NCBI GenBank assembly: GCA_028284045.1
Contig: JANQSN010000001.1
Span: forward strand, 1-44,653
DNA length: 44,653 nt
Direction: 5' to 3'
Origin: Alphaproteobacteria bacterium
GTDB lineage: Bacteria; Pseudomonadota; Alphaproteobacteria; DSM-16000; Inquilinaceae
Positions 1 to 7,364 of the stretch are shown in pieces. Made by a program: the position numbers and the translations under genes. Numbering within the stretch: position 1 is the first letter of the stretch; every line of letters starts with the position of its first letter. The notes under the pieces were generated by a model. That model had not been told where the DNA came from. It saw nothing but the letters and a program-made list of their open reading frames with translations, and did no database searches.

Positions 1-52
1 CCCCGCCCGGCCCCCCATTCCAGGATACTGCCGTTGGGGGGCCGGGCGGGGG
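1..52. terminator. GC-rich perfect hairpin after the hybrid kinase gene
   Basis: Bases 1-16 and 36-51 are perfect 16-base reverse complements (arms made of C4GC3GGC6 and its complement), separated by a 19-base loop. The hairpin starts about 35 bases beyond the stop codon of the minus-strand hybrid kinase, so it probably ends or protects that transcript. No T tract can be seen because the window stops here. It could also be shared with an unseen gene to the left. Confidence 0.55.
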
Positions 53-85
53 CGAGGGCCGGCCAGGCGACGAGGCGATTGAAAC

Positions 86-2560
86 TCACGCGGCTTTCGC
101 ACCGCCGGCCAGGCGGTCGATGGTGGCGATCAGGTCGCCGCGGTCGATCTCGCCCTTCTGGACGACCCGTTCGGCATTGCCGTTGAGGAAGGCGCGCTCC
201 TCCGCGCTCAAGTCCTTCGCGGTGATCACCAGGACAGGGATCTGCGCCAGCTTCGGATCGTCGCGCAGGCAGGCGATGAACTGGAAGCCGTCCATCTCCG
301 GCATCATCAGGTCCAACAGGATCAGCGAGGGCGGGTCGGCGGCGGCGGCATCGATGCCGGCGCGGCCGTCCGCCGCTTCGGCGATGCGCCACTCGCTGCG
401 CTCCAGCGCCCGGCGCAGCATGCCGCGCGAGCCGGGGTCGTCGTCGACGACCAGGACATGCGGCGGCTGCCCGTCGCCGGCCGCCCGGCGATAGGGCTCC
501 AGGCGCGCGATCAGGGCGTCGGACTGGAACGGCTTGGTGATGAAGTCGGCCGCCCCCCAGGCGATGGCCAAGTCCTGGTCCTGGGTGCGGGTCAGCACCA
601 CGACGCGGATATCCGCCAAATCCGGATCGCCCTTGATGGCGGTCAGCACCGACCAGCCGTCGACCGAGGGCATCAGGATGTCGAGCACGACGATGTCCGG
701 CCGGTGCTCGCGCGCCATCGCCAACCCGCTGTCCGCATCATAGGCGTGCAGCAGCGTATAGCCGCGGGGGCCCAGGCGGTCGTCGAGATGGGCATGCAGC
801 GCGCGGTCGTCGTCGATCACCAGCAGCTTCGTGTCGACGGCCGGCACGTCGCCGACCGCCGCCACGGCCGCATCGGCGGCGTTGGGCGCATCGACCGTGG
901 CCGCATCCTCGCCCGTCGCCGCCGTCGGCCCGCCATGGGTGCGGGCGAAGCGCACGGTGAAGGTGGTGCCCTTGCCCTCCTCGCTCTCCACCGTGACGCT
1001 GCCGCCCAGCATCTCGGAGAAGGTGCGGGTGATCGCCAACCCGAGCCCCGCCCCACCATAGCGTCGCGTGGTCGACGCATCGGCCTGGCTGAAGGCCTGG
1101 AACAGGCGGGCGAGCTGTTCCGGCGACATGCCGATGCCGGTATCGGCGATGGCGAAGGAGACGCACTCGCCGTCCGGCCGGACGATCAGCCGGATCTCCC
1201 CGTCGGAGGTGAATTTGCTGGCATTGCCCAACAGGTTGATCAGGCATTGCCGGACCTTGGTCAGGTCGGAATGCATCTCGCCGATCTCGTCCGGGCAGTC
1301 GAGCACCATGGTGTTGGTGTTCTTGGCGATCAGCGGCGCCATCATCTGCTCGATCTCGCGCACCATCGGCTGGATCGCGAAGGTCTCGGCGAAGATGTCC
1401 ATCTTGCCGGCCTCGATCTTGGAGATGTCGAGGATGTTGTTGATCAGGCGCAGCAGGTGCTTGCCGGCGGTCTGGATGCGCTCCAGGTCCGGCAGATAGT
1501 CTTCTTGGCCCGCATCCTCCGCATCCTCCGCCAGCATCTCCGAGTAGTTGATGATGGCGTTCAGCGGCGTGCGCAGCTCGTGGCTCATATTGGCCAGGAA
1601 CTCCGACTTCGCCTTGTTCGCCGCCTCCGCCGCCTCGGTCGCGGCGACCAAGTCGGTGTTGGCCTGGCGCAGCTCCGCGGTGCGTTCGTCGACCTGCTGT
1701 TCCAGCGTGTCGCGGTGGCGAGCCAGCGCCTGGTCGCGTTCGTCGATGCGGCGCAGCATGACGTTGAACTCGTCGACTAGGTCGCCGACCTCGTCCTCGG
1801 TCGTGCGCGGCACCTGCACCCGGTAGTCCTGGGTCTCGGTGATCCGCTGGGCGGTGCGGGCGAGTGCCGTGACCGGCCCGATCACCCCGCGCTCCAACCA
1901 GCGCGACAGGGCGAAGGCGAACAACAGCAGCACGACGGCAACGCCGAACAGCCAGGGCAGGATGGCGATCACCCGTTCCGCGATCGACGGCGGGTCGGCA
2001 TAGACGAAGGCGAAGCCGACCACCCGGTCCTCGAACGCGATCGGGCGTACCACGGCGTATTCGCCGCCCTGCCAAAGCACGTCGCCGCCGTCGGGCGTGT
2101 CGAGCAGGGGCGGCAGCATCGGCGCCAGGGTCGCCAGCACCGCGTCCCGCCGGGCGGCGTCGGCCGCCGCGCTGACGGTCAGGGCGAAGGCATCGCCGGC
2201 GGCGTCCTGGCTGTCGATGGCCGGGCAGCCGTCGGCGCTGGGCAGCGCCTGGTTGTCCGCCTGGCGGCGCATCAGGCTGCCGTCGCGGTTCAGCACACCG
2301 GCGGCAACCACGGTGGCCTCGACCGCGAGATCCGGCAGATAGGCGCCGACATGGTTGGCGTTGCCGACGCAGACCGCGAGCGGCGCACCGGCCGCCAGGC
2401 GGTTGGTGGTGTCGGCCATCTCGTCTTCGAACAGCCGGTCGAACTCGCGCAGGCTGTTGCCGATATAGAGGATCAGCGCCAGCAGCAGGACCACCAGATT
2501 GCTGAGCAGCAGGGCGGCCTGGAACTTGGTGCGGATATGCCGGCCGGTCAGGACGGACAT
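86..2560 (-). CDS. Hybrid sensor histidine kinase with two receiver domains
   Basis: An 824-residue inner-membrane hybrid kinase. Visible order: TM1 (about 12-33), periplasmic sensor region (34-195), TM2 (196-218), HAMP (about 220-275), coiled coil (275-315), HisKA with phospho-acceptor H327 in SHELRTPLN, HATPase_c with N-box LLGNASK (near 443-449) and G-boxes DTGIGM and GGAGLGL, receiver 1 with D627 in VVLDILMP and K676, and receiver 2 with D750 in LLDLMMPEMDG and K802. The start is ATG at 2560, because GAGGAGG lies 8 bases upstream and overlaps the stop of the lipoprotein gene; the reading frame is open much further upstream but in the wrong frame for its neighbours. It is the last gene of the Mla-like operon. 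No HPt or output domain is present, so the downstream partner is unknown. The sensor part has no recognisable fold and carries two or three cysteines (positions 64, 112). Confidence 0.93.
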   Translation of the reverse strand: MSVLTGRHIRTKFQAALLLSNLVVLLLALILYIGNSLREFDRLFEDEMADTTNRLAAGAPLAVCVGNANHVGAYLPDLAVEATVVAAGVLNRDGSLMRRQADNQALPSADGCPAIDSQDAAGDAFALTVSAAADAARRDAVLATLAPMLPPLLDTPDGGDVLWQGGEYAVVRPIAFEDRVVGFAFVYADPPSIAERVIAILPWLFGVAVVLLLFAFALSRWLERGVIGPVTALARTAQRITETQDYRVQVPRTTEDEVGDLVDEFNVMLRRIDERDQALARHRDTLEQQVDERTAELRQANTDLVAATEAAEAANKAKSEFLANMSHELRTPLNAIINYSEMLAEDAEDAGQEDYLPDLERIQTAGKHLLRLINNILDISKIEAGKMDIFAETFAIQPMVREIEQMMAPLIAKNTNTMVLDCPDEIGEMHSDLTKVRQCLINLLGNASKFTSDGEIRLIVRPDGECVSFAIADTGIGMSPEQLARLFQAFSQADASTTRRYGGAGLGLAITRTFSEMLGGSVTVESEEGKGTTFTVRFARTHGGPTAATGEDAATVDAPNAADAAVAAVGDVPAVDTKLLVIDDDRALHAHLDDRLGPRGYTLLHAYDADSGLAMAREHRPDIVVLDILMPSVDGWSVLTAIKGDPDLADIRVVVLTRTQDQDLAIAWGAADFITKPFQSDALIARLEPYRRAAGDGQPPHVLVVDDDPGSRGMLRRALERSEWRIAEAADGRAGIDAAAADPPSLILLDLMMPEMDGFQFIACLRDDPKLAQIPVLVITAKDLSAEERAFLNGNAERVVQKGEIDRGDLIATIDRLAGGAKAA

Positions 2561-2574
2561 CGGCGCTTCCTCCT

Positions 2575-3228
2575 CTATCCGGCCGGCGCGGTCGGCGTGG
2601 CCGGCATCTGGGGCAGGCGCTCGACCAGCGCGCCGCACAGCGCATCGAGCGCCGTGGCCAGCGCCGCCGCCGCCGCCTCCGGCGCGGCGGAGGCCGCGGG
2701 CGCGGTGACGCTGACCCGGTCCTGCCAGATCAGGTCGCGGGTCTGGCGCGACGACAGGCGGACGTCGACGGTGACGGCCACTTCGGCCGAGTCCGCGCCG
2801 GTCCGGTGCTGCTCGAACGCCAGGATGTCGCCGCCGAGGATGACGTCGATGCGCGCCCGATCCGTCGGCATCACCACGTTCTGGGCGACATTCGCCGCAC
2901 CCAAGCAGTTGTGCAGATGCGCCTGCAGCAGGCGCGGCGGCTGGGCGTTCCACAGATGGTTGGGGTAGGTGCGGATGACCAGGTCGTCCGGGCTCTCCCG
3001 CCAGGCGATCCGCCGGCCGACCAGCACGGCATCGGTGCGGAAGGTGTCGATCATCAAGGTGCCGTCGACCTTCGGCTGGGCCAACGGGCCGGCCCGCTCG
3101 GTCAGCGGCAGGGAATAGGTGCGGTCCGGCGGCGGCGCCTCTCCGCAGGCGGCCAGCGCCAGCACGGCGACGGTCCACCCGGCCAGGCGGGGGAGACCTC
3201 GATCGGACCTGAAGCCGCTCCGCGTCAT
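2575..3228 (-). CDS. ABC transport auxiliary lipoprotein (PqiC/MlaX-like)
   Basis: A 217-residue predicted lipoprotein. The N-terminus has a charged stretch, a hydrophobic core (about 16-27) and lipobox LAAC with Cys28, which fits export and lipidation. The body, with YSLPLTERA near 38-46 and the LIDTFRT-like stretch, matches ABC-type transport auxiliary lipoproteins (PqiC family), which accompany MCE proteins and sit in the periplasm on the outer membrane. The start codon is 6 bases after the stop of the MCE gene, and its own stop overlaps the ribosome-binding site of the hybrid kinase, so it is firmly inside the operon. The C-terminal 40 residues are Ala-rich and low complexity. Confidence 0.82.
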   Translation of the reverse strand: MTRSGFRSDRGLPRLAGWTVAVLALAACGEAPPPDRTYSLPLTERAGPLAQPKVDGTLMIDTFRTDAVLVGRRIAWRESPDDLVIRTYPNHLWNAQPPRLLQAHLHNCLGAANVAQNVVMPTDRARIDVILGGDILAFEQHRTGADSAEVAVTVDVRLSSRQTRDLIWQDRVSVTAPAASAAPEAAAAALATALDALCGALVERLPQMPATPTAPAG

Positions 3229-3234
3229 CGCCCG

Positions 3235-4413
3235 CTACTCCTGATCGCGGCCGGTCAGCAGCACCGCGGGGTTCGCCCGGATGTCGGCCACCAGACCGGC
3301 GAGTTCCTGGCTGGCGGCCTCCAAATTGAGCAGGGTGACGTTGAGGCTCGCCGCCAATTGCTGGAGAAGGTATTGGGTATCGGCGGCGATGGCCACGGTA
3401 TCCGGTGCCACTTGCGTGATCGCGGCGTTGAGATTGGTCAGCGCCGGGGCGGCGGCGATCATCGCCTCGCGCGCGGAAATCAGCGCGGAGGTCGCGGCAT
3501 CCAGCGCGCGTTCGACCTGCCCGACCGTATCCGCCTCGCCCAGCGCGGCGATGTTGGAGGCGGCGGCGGAGAGGTCGTTGACCGCCCGCTCCACCTGCGG
3601 CGCGGTGTCGGTGGCGACGGCCGCCAGCGGGTCGATCAACTCCCCGACATTGGCCTCGACATTGCCCAGCGTGCCTTGGACGTCCCCGGCGATGTCGGCG
3701 AGATGGCCGTCGATCGTCACCTGCAGCCCGGCGAGGAACGCTTCCATCTCCGCGGTGATGGCCTGCAGTTCGCGGTCGATGTCCTGCTCGATGCAGTCGA
3801 GCGCGGATTGCAGCAGCGTGCCGAGGCCGCCCGCCACCTCCCCCAGCCCGTCCAGTGCGGAGGGCTCCACGGCGGCGGCCAGCCGCTCGCCGGCCGCGAT
3901 CGGCGTCGCCGCCGTGCCGAGGCGCAGGTCGATCACCGGGCCGCCCAGCGGGCTCGGCGCGCTCAACACCGCCAGCGTGTCGGCCGGCAGGGTCAGCGCG
4001 GCATCGACGCTGAAGGAGACCACGAAGTGCATACGCGTCGGGTCGGCCTCGCGCAGCACGACGGCGCCGCCTTCGACCACGCAGTCGTCCGCGACGCCGG
4101 GCGGCTCGGCGGGCGGCTCGGCGGGCTCCAGGGCGACCGGTTCGGGTTCCGCCGGTTCCGCGGGGGCCTCGTCGAGCGCGGGAAATACGGGCTCGATCCC
4201 GTCGACCCGGCCGACGCGGTAGCCGGCGACCAGCACATCGGCGCCGACCTCCAGTCCCGAGACCTCCTCCAGCACGATGGCATGGCGGGTCTGCACGACG
4301 CCGACGCCGATGCGCACCACCAGCCACACGATCATCGCCGCGGCGAACAGCGCGACGAACGTGCCGGCCAGGACCGCCGGCCGCAGGCGGGTGGTGCCGA
4401 CCATCAAGGCCAT
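3235..4413 (-). CDS. mlaD: MCE (MlaD-like) substrate-binding protein with acidic Pro insertion
   Basis: A 392-residue protein with one N-terminal membrane anchor (about 14-37), a single MCE domain (about 42-167; GLEVGADVLVAGYRVGRVDG and the later LPADTLAVLSAPSPLGGPV stretch are diagnostic) and a long predicted helical C-terminal region (190-385). MCE proteins form hexameric rings that carry phospholipid between the inner membrane and periplasmic partners. The MCE domain is interrupted at about 78-120 by a low-complexity insertion of Pro-Ala-Glu repeats, unlike ordinary MlaD. The start ATG overlaps the stop of the ATPase gene by one base (TGATG), and the lipoprotein gene follows 6 bases after its stop. 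The symbol marks family membership, not proven equivalence. Confidence 0.88.
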   Translation of the reverse strand: MALMVGTTRLRPAVLAGTFVALFAAAMIVWLVVRIGVGVVQTRHAIVLEEVSGLEVGADVLVAGYRVGRVDGIEPVFPALDEAPAEPAEPEPVALEPAEPPAEPPGVADDCVVEGGAVVLREADPTRMHFVVSFSVDAALTLPADTLAVLSAPSPLGGPVIDLRLGTAATPIAAGERLAAAVEPSALDGLGEVAGGLGTLLQSALDCIEQDIDRELQAITAEMEAFLAGLQVTIDGHLADIAGDVQGTLGNVEANVGELIDPLAAVATDTAPQVERAVNDLSAAASNIAALGEADTVGQVERALDAATSALISAREAMIAAAPALTNLNAAITQVAPDTVAIAADTQYLLQQLAASLNVTLLNLEAASQELAGLVADIRANPAVLLTGRDQE

Positions 4414-5273
4414 CAGCCGGGCGCCCCCAACGGCGCGAACAGCCCGGCCAGGCCGGGGCCGGCCGCCTCGCCCTGCTCGCCCAGCAGGATCTGGCGGATG
4501 CGCGGCTCCCCGCTCGCCGCCAGCTCGTCCGGCGCCCCGCAGCCGATCAGCCGGCCGGCGTCCAGGACCGCGATGCGGTCGGCCAGCGCCATCGCCACCT
4601 CGCCATGCGGCATCATCAGCACCACCGTCAGGTTGAAGGCGTCGCGCACCTCGCGCACGAGCTGCTTGATCTCGTCGAGCGCCTGGCGGTCGAGGCCGGA
4701 GACGATGTCGTCGCAGATCAGCAGGTCGGGATCCAGCGCCAGTGCCCGGGCGACCGCCGCGCGCTGCACCTGGGCCGCCGATAGCTCCGCCGGCAGGCGG
4801 TCGGCGGCGGCATGCAGGCCGAGGCGCATCAGCTTCAAATCGACCATCACATCGGTGGTGCTGGGGGGCAGGTCGGTCAGCTCCGCCATCGGCAGGCGGA
4901 CATTCTCGCGCACCGTCAGTGCGGAGAACAGCCCGCCTTGCTGATGCACCGCGCCGATCCGCCGGCGAAGCTCCGTCAGTCGCCTGCCTGACAGCGCGCC
5001 CAGGTCCTGCCCGAACAGCCGGATGGCGCCGGGCGGCGGCGGTTCCAGCGCCAGGAGATGGCGGAACAGGACGGACTTGCCCGCCGCGCCCGGCGCCAGG
5101 ACCACGAAGATCTCGCGGGAGCCCACGGCGAATCGCACGTCCTGTAGCACCGCGGTGTCGTTGTAGGCGACGTCCAGCCCGTCGACCGACACCACCGGCA
5201 CGGTGGGCGGCGCCGCCGGTCGGTCGCTACCGGCGGCCGGCTCAGCCGGGGAAAAGCAGGGTAAGGACGGCAT
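4413..5273 (-). CDS. mlaF: MlaF-like ABC ATPase with divergent catalytic motifs
   Basis: A 286-residue ABC ATP-binding subunit, by position the energising partner of the MlaE-like permease. The ABC fold is clear, but key motifs differ from consensus. Walker A reads APGAAGKS (60-67), with both upstream glycines replaced by Ala while K66 and S67 remain. The signature is LSAAQ (164-168) instead of LSGGQ. Walker B is LLICDD (184-189), with the catalytic Glu replaced by Asp189. The D-loop SGLD, a Q-loop Gln (about 111) and H223 are kept. It may therefore hydrolyse ATP slowly or act as a switch. The start is uncertain: the ATG at 5273 lies inside the permease gene (32-base overlap) without a good ribosome-binding site, and a GTG near 5203 is an alternative. 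Confidence 0.85.
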   Translation of the reverse strand: MPSLPCFSPAEPAAGSDRPAAPPTVPVVSVDGLDVAYNDTAVLQDVRFAVGSREIFVVLAPGAAGKSVLFRHLLALEPPPPGAIRLFGQDLGALSGRRLTELRRRIGAVHQQGGLFSALTVRENVRLPMAELTDLPPSTTDVMVDLKLMRLGLHAAADRLPAELSAAQVQRAAVARALALDPDLLICDDIVSGLDRQALDEIKQLVREVRDAFNLTVVLMMPHGEVAMALADRIAVLDAGRLIGCGAPDELAASGEPRIRQILLGEQGEAAGPGLAGLFAPLGAPG

Positions 5274-6078
5274 TGGCCAGCAGGATGGTGGTGATGGCGA
5301 TGACCACGGCGCGGGTCACCCCGGCGCCGATGCTGCGCCGGACGGCGAGGCCCACGGTGGTCGCCACGGTGAAGATGATGGCGGCGAAGACGATGGACTT
5401 GCCGAAGGCCATGACCAAGTCGCCCGGCGGGATGGCGCCGAGCACGGCGATCAGCAACGGTTCCGGCGGCACCGCGCGCGTCAGGTCGAGATAGACCGCG
5501 ATGGTGACCAGCGAGAAGCCGGTCAGCAGCACCGTCAGCACCGGCACCGCGACCAGCAGCGCCAGCGCGACGGGCGCCACCAGCAGCCGCACCGGGTTGA
5601 TGCCCATGCCGACCAGCGCGTCGATCTCGCGGTTGAGCTGCATGGCGCCGAGATCGGCGGTCAGCGACGTGCCGCTGCGCGCGGCCACCAGGATGCCGAC
5701 CATCAAGGGCGCCACCTCGCGCACCAGCAGCGTACCCAACCCCTGCTGCAACAGGGCCAGCACATCGGCGAAGTCCAGTACCGTCTCGATCTGCAAGGCC
5801 AGCACCAGCCCGATCGCCAGCCCGAACAGCCCGGCCAGCGGCAGGCCGGCCAACCCGGTCTCCACCACATGGCGCGCAGCGAGGCGCAGGCGCACCGGCT
5901 GCTTGCGCGTCCAGCCCAGAAAGACCCAAAACAGAATCTGCCCGCCGATCACCAGCGCCGCGGCGATCGCCAGGATCGGCGAGCCCAAACGGGCGAGAAG
6001 GCGCGTGGACGCCGCCGCCAGCCGGGCCGCGGGGCGGCCGGGGGCCGACAGGGCCTCCGGGGGACGGGCCGCCGGCAC
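5242..6078 (-). CDS. mlaE: MlaE-like ABC permease
   Basis: A 278-residue inner-membrane permease of the MlaE family. It has an amphipathic/hydrophobic N-terminal segment (about 30-52) and several further membrane segments. The family hallmark REIDALVGMGINPVRLL lies in the middle, preceded by the VREVAPLMVGILVAARSGT stretch. MlaE dimers form the membrane core for MCE-dependent phospholipid movement. The start shown is a GTG at 6078, 8 bases beyond the STAS stop; it has only a weak ribosome-binding site, and a start a little downstream is possible. The 3' end overlaps the ATPase gene. Confidence 0.9.
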   Translation of the reverse strand: MPAARPPEALSAPGRPAARLAAASTRLLARLGSPILAIAAALVIGGQILFWVFLGWTRKQPVRLRLAARHVVETGLAGLPLAGLFGLAIGLVLALQIETVLDFADVLALLQQGLGTLLVREVAPLMVGILVAARSGTSLTADLGAMQLNREIDALVGMGINPVRLLVAPVALALLVAVPVLTVLLTGFSLVTIAVYLDLTRAVPPEPLLIAVLGAIPPGDLVMAFGKSIVFAAIIFTVATTVGLAVRRSIGAGVTRAVVIAITTILLANAVLTLLFPG

Positions 6079-6086
6079 CGGTCGGC

Positions 6087-6395
6087 TCAGCCGAGCAGAA
6101 TCCCGGTCAGCTTCAGGTGATCGAGGATCAGCCTGATCTTGTCGCTGACGGCGATGATACGGAACGGCTTGCCGGTCCCGCCGGCCTTCTGGAAGACCTC
6201 GATCAGGCTCGCGATGCCGGAGGTATCCATGTAGCGCATCTCGTCGAGATCGACGTCGAGCCCCTGGGAGCGGTCGAGCGCGCCCAAGAGCACGCCGCGG
6301 GCATCGCGGCTGTTGGACAGGTCGATCTCGCCGGCCAGGGCGAGGACGAAACGGCCGTCCGCGCCCTCGCTCAGCCGGTGCGTAAACTCAGCCAA
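6087..6395 (-). CDS. STAS-domain protein (MlaB-like / anti-anti-sigma factor-like)
   Basis: A 102-residue single STAS domain. Its motif MDTSGI carries Ser59 at the site phosphorylated in SpoIIAA/RsbV-type proteins. Two known roles fit. E. coli MlaB is a STAS protein that binds and supports MlaF, and this gene sits directly in front of mlaE; RsbV-type antagonists are phosphorylated by an RsbW-type kinase, and such a gene sits directly before this one. The start is TTG at 6395: GGGGGAG lies about 6 bases upstream, and the codon overlaps the kinase stop by 8 bases, implying coupled translation. No sigma factor or PP2C phosphatase gene is nearby. Confidence 0.88.
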   Translation of the reverse strand: MAEFTHRLSEGADGRFVLALAGEIDLSNSRDARGVLLGALDRSQGLDVDLDEMRYMDTSGIASLIEVFQKAGGTGKPFRIIAVSDKIRLILDHLKLTGILLG

Positions 6396-6867
6396 GATGC
6401 TCTCCCCCGTTCGCCGCGCGGCTCAGCCGCCGGCCCAAGGTCACGATGTTGCCCCGCCCGTCCGGGGCATGGGCATAGGCGACGCGGTCCATCACCGACT
6501 GGATCAGCCGCGTGCCGAACCCGCCGGGCCGGTCCGGATCCCAATCCCTGGGACGGATGGTGTCCAGGTCCACCGGCTCGGCATAGTCGCGGATCTCCAC
6601 CCACAGGTGATCGTCGTCGATCCAGGCGGTCAGGTCGATGCGTGCCGGTGTCCGCCCGAGATAGGCGTGGCGCAAGACATTCTGCATCGCCTCGTCGACG
6701 GCGATCTCCGCATCGGTGGCGACCGCGTCGCCCAGACCGCAGCGCACGACCAGGCTGCGCACCGAGGCGCGCATCTCGCCCAGCCGGTCGGGGGTCATGT
6801 CCCATTCGAACCGGCCGGCGGGGTCGGCCGGGGGTCTTGGGGTCGGCGGGTCGGCAGCTTGGGTCAT
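6388..6867 (-). CDS. RsbW-like anti-sigma/serine kinase (GHKL ATPase)
   Basis: A 159-residue single-domain GHKL ATPase of the RsbW/SpoIIAB type. The N-box is EAMQNVLRHAY with N63, the G1 box is RDYAEP (D94), where the usual Gly is Ala, and the G2 region is GGFGTRLIQSVMD. Proteins of this type phosphorylate a STAS partner on Ser/Thr or sequester a target. The first 18 residues are Pro/Ala-rich and probably unstructured. The start is ATG at 6867; a TTG 45 bases upstream is open but less likely. It is the first gene of the operon, translationally coupled to the STAS gene, so the two are very probably cognate. Confidence 0.88.
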   Translation of the reverse strand: MTQAADPPTPRPPADPAGRFEWDMTPDRLGEMRASVRSLVVRCGLGDAVATDAEIAVDEAMQNVLRHAYLGRTPARIDLTAWIDDDHLWVEIRDYAEPVDLDTIRPRDWDPDRPGGFGTRLIQSVMDRVAYAHAPDGRGNIVTLGRRLSRAANGGEHLG

Positions 6868-6918
6868 GGCGGCAAGAGGCCGTCCCGGTCGTGCGGCGGC
6901 AGATCGCGACAAGCGCCG

Positions 6919-6924
6919 ATCCTA
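6919..6924 (-). promoter_or_regulatory. Candidate -10 element (TAGGAT) of the Mla-like operon
   Basis: On the minus strand the sequence reads GATAGGATCGG, with TAGGAT about 52 bases before the kinase ATG. A very similar TAGG(A/G)T precedes three other minus-strand genes in this window (near 25345, 33045/33060 and 43904), which suggests a shared promoter element. No convincing -35 element was found. Confidence 0.35.
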
Positions 6925-7025
6925 TCCCGCATTCTGTGCGAGCGCGAGGCCGTCCGCGGCCATCGCACGGCTACCCAGCGCGCCCGGAACGCCGTAGATA
7001 CCTCCCTGAGCGTTGCGAGTCCGCG

Positions 7026-7331
7026 ATGATCCAAGCAGACGACATCGAGATCCAGGTGATCCGCCCGCCGATCGATCGGGCCAAGAAGATCGCCTATTGC
7101 TACAATCCCGACGCGGCGGTGCTGGCGATCTCCAATTCCGGCCATGCCACGATCCTGCGCGGGCGCGACAAGCGCGACTACGCCTATGGCGGCTGGGTCG
7201 ACCTGGCGACGGGGCGGATCTGGGAAACCAACGGCACCGTCCGCAACGTTCCCCGGCCGTTGCGCCACCTGATCGCCCAGGTCATCTCCGGGCATTTCGA
7301 CACCCCCTTGCGCTGGCCGCACGGCGGATAG
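7026..7331 (+). CDS. Hypothetical protein, 101 residues
   Basis: A 101-residue protein that I do not recognise. It has no signal peptide or membrane segment. The central part contains AYCYNPDAAVLAISNSGHA, followed by a Tyr/Gly/Trp stretch (YAYGGWVDLATGRIWETNG). The composition is ordinary for a soluble globular protein and the codon use fits its neighbours. The ATG at 7026 is the first in frame and has no strong ribosome-binding site. It is transcribed divergently from the Mla-like operon and lies 33 bases ahead of putA, so it may be co-transcribed with putA. No function is proposed. Confidence 0.65.
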   Translation: MIQADDIEIQVIRPPIDRAKKIAYCYNPDAAVLAISNSGHATILRGRDKRDYAYGGWVDLATGRIWETNGTVRNVPRPLRHLIAQVISGHFDTPLRWPHGG

Positions 7332-7364
7332 CGACGGCGGTCCCGGCAGGAGCGCGTTCGCCCC

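Noticed and set aside
2561..4327. In-frame upstream extension of the hybrid kinase that would make a protein of about 1400 residues
   Set aside because: The extension is Arg/Gly-rich low-complexity translation in the wrong frame of the MCE and lipoprotein genes; the ATG at 2560 has a strong ribosome-binding site and a normal kinase N-terminus.
2806..4944. Very long plus-strand open frame opposite the Mla-like genes
   Set aside because: It is an antisense shadow typical of high-GC DNA, with Arg/Gly/Gln-rich low-complexity translation; the minus-strand genes have clear domains.
6087..6867. General stress sigma-factor control module
   Set aside because: No sigma factor or PP2C phosphatase gene is nearby, and alphaproteobacteria usually use PhyR-NepR; the operon position points to the Mla-like transporter instead, though a distant sigma target cannot be excluded.
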